24,603 nt of DNA. It comes from Firmicutes bacterium HGW-Firmicutes-10 (GTDB lineage Bacteria; Bacillota_I; Bacilli_A; Erysipelotrichales; Erysipelotrichaceae). The stretch covers positions 1 to 24,603 of the forward strand of contig PHAF01000008.1 in assembly GCA_002841605.1 (NCBI GenBank), read 5' to 3'. This document shows, in pieces, positions 23,097-24,603 of the stretch (positions are counted from its first letter, which is position 1; every line of letters begins with the position of its first letter). Below the pieces are notes generated by a model. That model searched no databases, was not told where the DNA came from, and was given only the letters and a program-made list of their open reading frames with translations. A program made the position numbers and the translations under genes.

Positions 23097-23112
23097 TAAG
23101 GAGAGAATTACT

Positions 23113-23715
23113 ATGTATAAAGACTTCAATGATCATGAGCTCCTCTATATGATTCGTCAAAAAGATGAGGTTGCCCTAGAGATATTGTTGAAAAAGTACC
23201 ATAATACGATTATGGGAATCGTCTACGGGATGTTCAGATATGCCCGTTTGTTGAGGATTAGTAAAGATGAGCTGTATTCTGCAGGTATGATGGGATTTGT
23301 TCAGGCAGTTGAGTGTTATAGAGAAGACATGAATGTATCGTTTTATTCATTTCTGAAATTGTGTGTGGATAGAGAGTGCCGGTCTTTGGCAAGAAAGAAC
23401 CGAGGATTGTCATACAGTTTGATCAGTGGTAGTTTATCGTTGGATATGACGATATCAGAAGATGAAAATCTGTATCTGATTGACACGATTGCCTGCACGA
23501 ATCCAGACTTTGATCCTCAATGGCAATTCAGGTTTAATGAGGCGAAACGTTCGCTAAGAGAAAAACTTAGTCATATGACACCTTTTGAAGTTAAAGTCGT
23601 CGTATATAGGATGGAAGGTTATTCATATGCGGAGATTGCTGAGCTTTGTGATGTCTCTGTAAAGGCTGTTGACAATGCTCTTCAAAGGATCAAGAAGAAA
23701 CTGGGTTCTGTTTGA
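23113..23715 (+). CDS. sigH: SigH-like alternative sigma-70 family factor
   Basis: A 200-residue sigma factor with regions 2 and 4 only. Region 2 spans about 15-95 (LEILLKKYHNTIMGIVYG...DELYSAGMMGFVQAVECYRED...FYSFLKLCVDRECRSLARK); region 4 spans about 155-198 (MTPFEVKVVVYRMEGYSYAEIAELCDVSVKAVDNALQRIKKKL). Its position between rlmB and rpmG matches Bacillus sigH (218 aa), which supports the name, although yacP/rae1 is missing between. In Bacillus SigH serves early sporulation and competence; whether this organism sporulates is unknown. AAGGAGAG precedes the ATG. Its stop codon overlaps the -35 of the next promoter. Confidence 0.85.
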   Translation: MYKDFNDHELLYMIRQKDEVALEILLKKYHNTIMGIVYGMFRYARLLRISKDELYSAGMMGFVQAVECYREDMNVSFYSFLKLCVDRECRSLARKNRGLSYSLISGSLSLDMTISEDENLYLIDTIACTNPDFDPQWQFRFNEAKRSLREKLSHMTPFEVKVVVYRMEGYSYAEIAELCDVSVKAVDNALQRIKKKLGSV

Positions 23716-23740
23716 CTAAATATTTGCTTTATGATAAAGT
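23712..23740 (+). promoter_or_regulatory. Promoter of rpmG-secE-nusG
   Basis: TTGACT (23712-23717) and TAAAGT (23735-23740) are 17 bp apart, with TGA before the -10 making an extended -10. The -35 overlaps the sigH stop codon. Transcription should begin near 23747. Confidence 0.7.
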
Positions 23741-23771
23741 AATAAGGCAAATGAAAGCGAGTTGATTTTAC

Positions 23772-23930
23772 GTGGCTGAAAAGAGCGCAAAAGTTATTCT
23801 GACTTGTACGGTCTGCCTGTCGCGCAACTACTCGACACGCCGTAATAAAAAGACACACACAGAGCGGTTGCAATTGCATAAATTTTGTAAAAGATGCAAT
23901 GCGCACACTTTGCACAAAGAAACGAAATAG
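23772..23930 (+). CDS. rpmG: Ribosomal protein L33 (bL33), zinc-binding form
   Basis: A 52-residue large-subunit protein with a GTG start. Both Cys pairs are intact: C12-T-V-C15 and C39-K-R-C42, the zinc-ribbon form; Cys-free paralogues replace it in many Bacillota under zinc limitation. The middle SRNYSTRRNKKTH is family-typical. No strong ribosome site precedes the GTG (only GCGAG about ten bases away), so the start rests on conserved N-terminal sequence. It lies before secE and nusG as in Bacillus (rpmGB). A strong site for secE, AGGAGGT, overlaps the stop codon. Confidence 0.95.
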   Translation: MAEKSAKVILTCTVCLSRNYSTRRNKKTHTERLQLHKFCKRCNAHTLHKETK

Positions 23931-23942
23931 GAGGTCATCTCA

Positions 23943-24128
23943 ATGTTTAAATGGTTCAGTATTGAAGGCATCATGACGGAAGTCAAGCGTATCCGTTGGC
24001 CGAGAGCAAATGATATGGTTAAGGATTCACTGATCGTAATTATCTTTACGACTGCGTTTGGAATTTTCTTCGTAGTTGCCGAAGCGCTCGTGGCTCTTTT
24101 ATTGCGTTTGATTGGGATTGGAATTTAA
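23943..24128 (+). CDS. secE: Preprotein translocase subunit SecE
   Basis: A 61-residue essential component of the SecYEG channel. The N-terminal amphipathic part carries the conserved EVKRIRWPR motif (residues 13-21), followed by one transmembrane helix (about 30-55). Length is typical of Bacillota SecE. AGGAGGT lies seven bases before the ATG; nusG begins one base after its stop. Confidence 0.95.
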   Translation: MFKWFSIEGIMTEVKRIRWPRANDMVKDSLIVIIFTTAFGIFFVVAEALVALLLRLIGIGI

Positions 24129-24129
24129 G

Positions 24130-24603
24130 ATGGCTGAAGATAAACAATGGTATGTCGTAAATACTTACGCAGGCCATGAAAACCGTGTTAAAGAAAATCT
24201 GCAACGCCGGGTCGAGACGATGGGAATCGAAGATAACCTGTTTCGAATTTTAGTAGCGGAAGAAAAAGAAATCGAGTTTAAAAATGGTAAGAAATCGGAA
24301 AAGATGCGCAATCTGTTTCCGGGATATTTATTTGTTGAGATGATCATGACGGATGAAGCTTGGTATATCGTCCGTAATACCCCGGGGGTAACCGGTTTTA
24401 TCGGTTCATCCGGTGGTGGAGCCAAGCCGTTTCCGGTATCTCCGGATGAAATAGAGTCGATTTTACGCCGTATGGGTATGAGCGATCGCAAAGTCGTCGT
24501 TAACTTTAAAGTTGGCGATCGTGTACGTATTACCAACGGTCCTTTTGGCGGGATCGAAGGTCGTGTGGATAGTATGAGTGATGATGCTCAGGCAGCTATG
24601 GTA
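24130..24603 (+). CDS. nusG: Transcription elongation and antitermination factor NusG, 3' end cut by window edge
   Basis: RNA-polymerase-binding factor that affects pausing, termination and transcription-translation coupling. The first 158 residues are visible of a usual 175-200. The NGN domain starts with QWYVVNTYAGHENRVKENL and includes the FPGYLFVEM and VRNTPGVTGFIG motifs; the KOW domain begins GDRVRITNGPFGGIEGRV (about 129-146). It sits directly after secE, the universal bacterial order, which also supports the start. Confidence 0.96.
   Translation, partial: MAEDKQWYVVNTYAGHENRVKENLQRRVETMGIEDNLFRILVAEEKEIEFKNGKKSEKMRNLFPGYLFVEMIMTDEAWYIVRNTPGVTGFIGSSGGGAKPFPVSPDEIESILRRMGMSDRKVVVNFKVGDRVRITNGPFGGIEGRVDSMSDDAQAAMV

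Noticed and set aside
24165..24536. Minus-strand 123-codon open frame opposite nusG
   Set aside because: Antisense to the conserved NGN and KOW domains; no independent support.
1..24603. CRISPR arrays, tRNA or rRNA genes, insertion sequences and phage genes
   Set aside because: I looked for repeat-spacer patterns, cloverleaf-like segments and transposase or integrase motifs and saw none.

Overview
The window is a dense, mostly co-directional chromosomal segment of a low-to-moderate-GC Bacillota (Firmicutes). The gene order hprK-lgt-ppaX-trxB-rapZ-yvcK-whiA, preceded by ctpB/uvrB/uvrA, and the block cysS-mrnC-rlmB-sigH-rpmG-secE-nusG are both classic Bacilli/Erysipelotrichia synteny. The fused lgt-ppaX gene, the lack of crh and the lack of yacP/rae1 point away from Bacillus itself and suggest an Erysipelotrichia-like lineage. 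That placement is inferred from gene order and has not been tested by a tree. Almost everything is core chromosome; I see no rRNA, tRNA, CRISPR array, insertion sequence or prophage.

Layout. (1) At 1-3329 a divergent pair: a truncated peptidase T on the minus strand and a cytoplasmic GH36 alpha-galactosidase on the plus strand, sharing a 94-bp region with overlapping promoters. (2) At 3427-9791 a CtpB-like S41 protease overlaps uvrB, then a small hairpin, then uvrA. (3) At 9794-15904 lies the carbon-control and envelope cluster: hprK, an Lgt-PpaX fusion, trxB, then (with its own extended -10 promoter) rapZ, yvcK/glmR and whiA. (4) At 16057-19258 is a lineage-specific stretch: a membrane-anchored DUF2500-like protein, a small XRE regulator with a dyad in front of it and a strong terminator behind it, a 78-residue membrane protein, and an overlapping pair of GNAT-fold acyltransferase-like genes. 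(5) At 19256-20384 gap stands alone, with a perfect-consensus sigma-A promoter, two cre-like sites just upstream and a strong terminator. (6) At 20399-23715 a cysteine T-box leader precedes cysS-mrnC-rlmB-sigH. (7) From 23712 a new promoter drives rpmG-secE-nusG, with nusG running off the right edge.

How it fits together. HprK makes and removes the P-Ser-HPr co-repressor of CcpA, PpaX-type phosphatases remove the pyrophosphate formed when HprK dephosphorylates HPr, YvcK/GlmR and RapZ belong to the carbon and cell-wall-precursor switch, and gap carries the cre sites through which CcpA would act. The translation block links cysteine-tRNA charging (T-box) to CysRS and, by apparent read-through, to 23S rRNA maturation (MrnC), 23S methylation (RlmB) and an alternative sigma factor.

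The most interesting points are the Lgt-PpaX fusion with an unusual Gln in a conserved Lgt motif, the facing cre sites upstream of gap, the T-box whose bulge matches tRNA-Cys, the dyad upstream of the XRE gene, and the uncharacterised 16057-19258 stretch. I found no convincing wholly new system.
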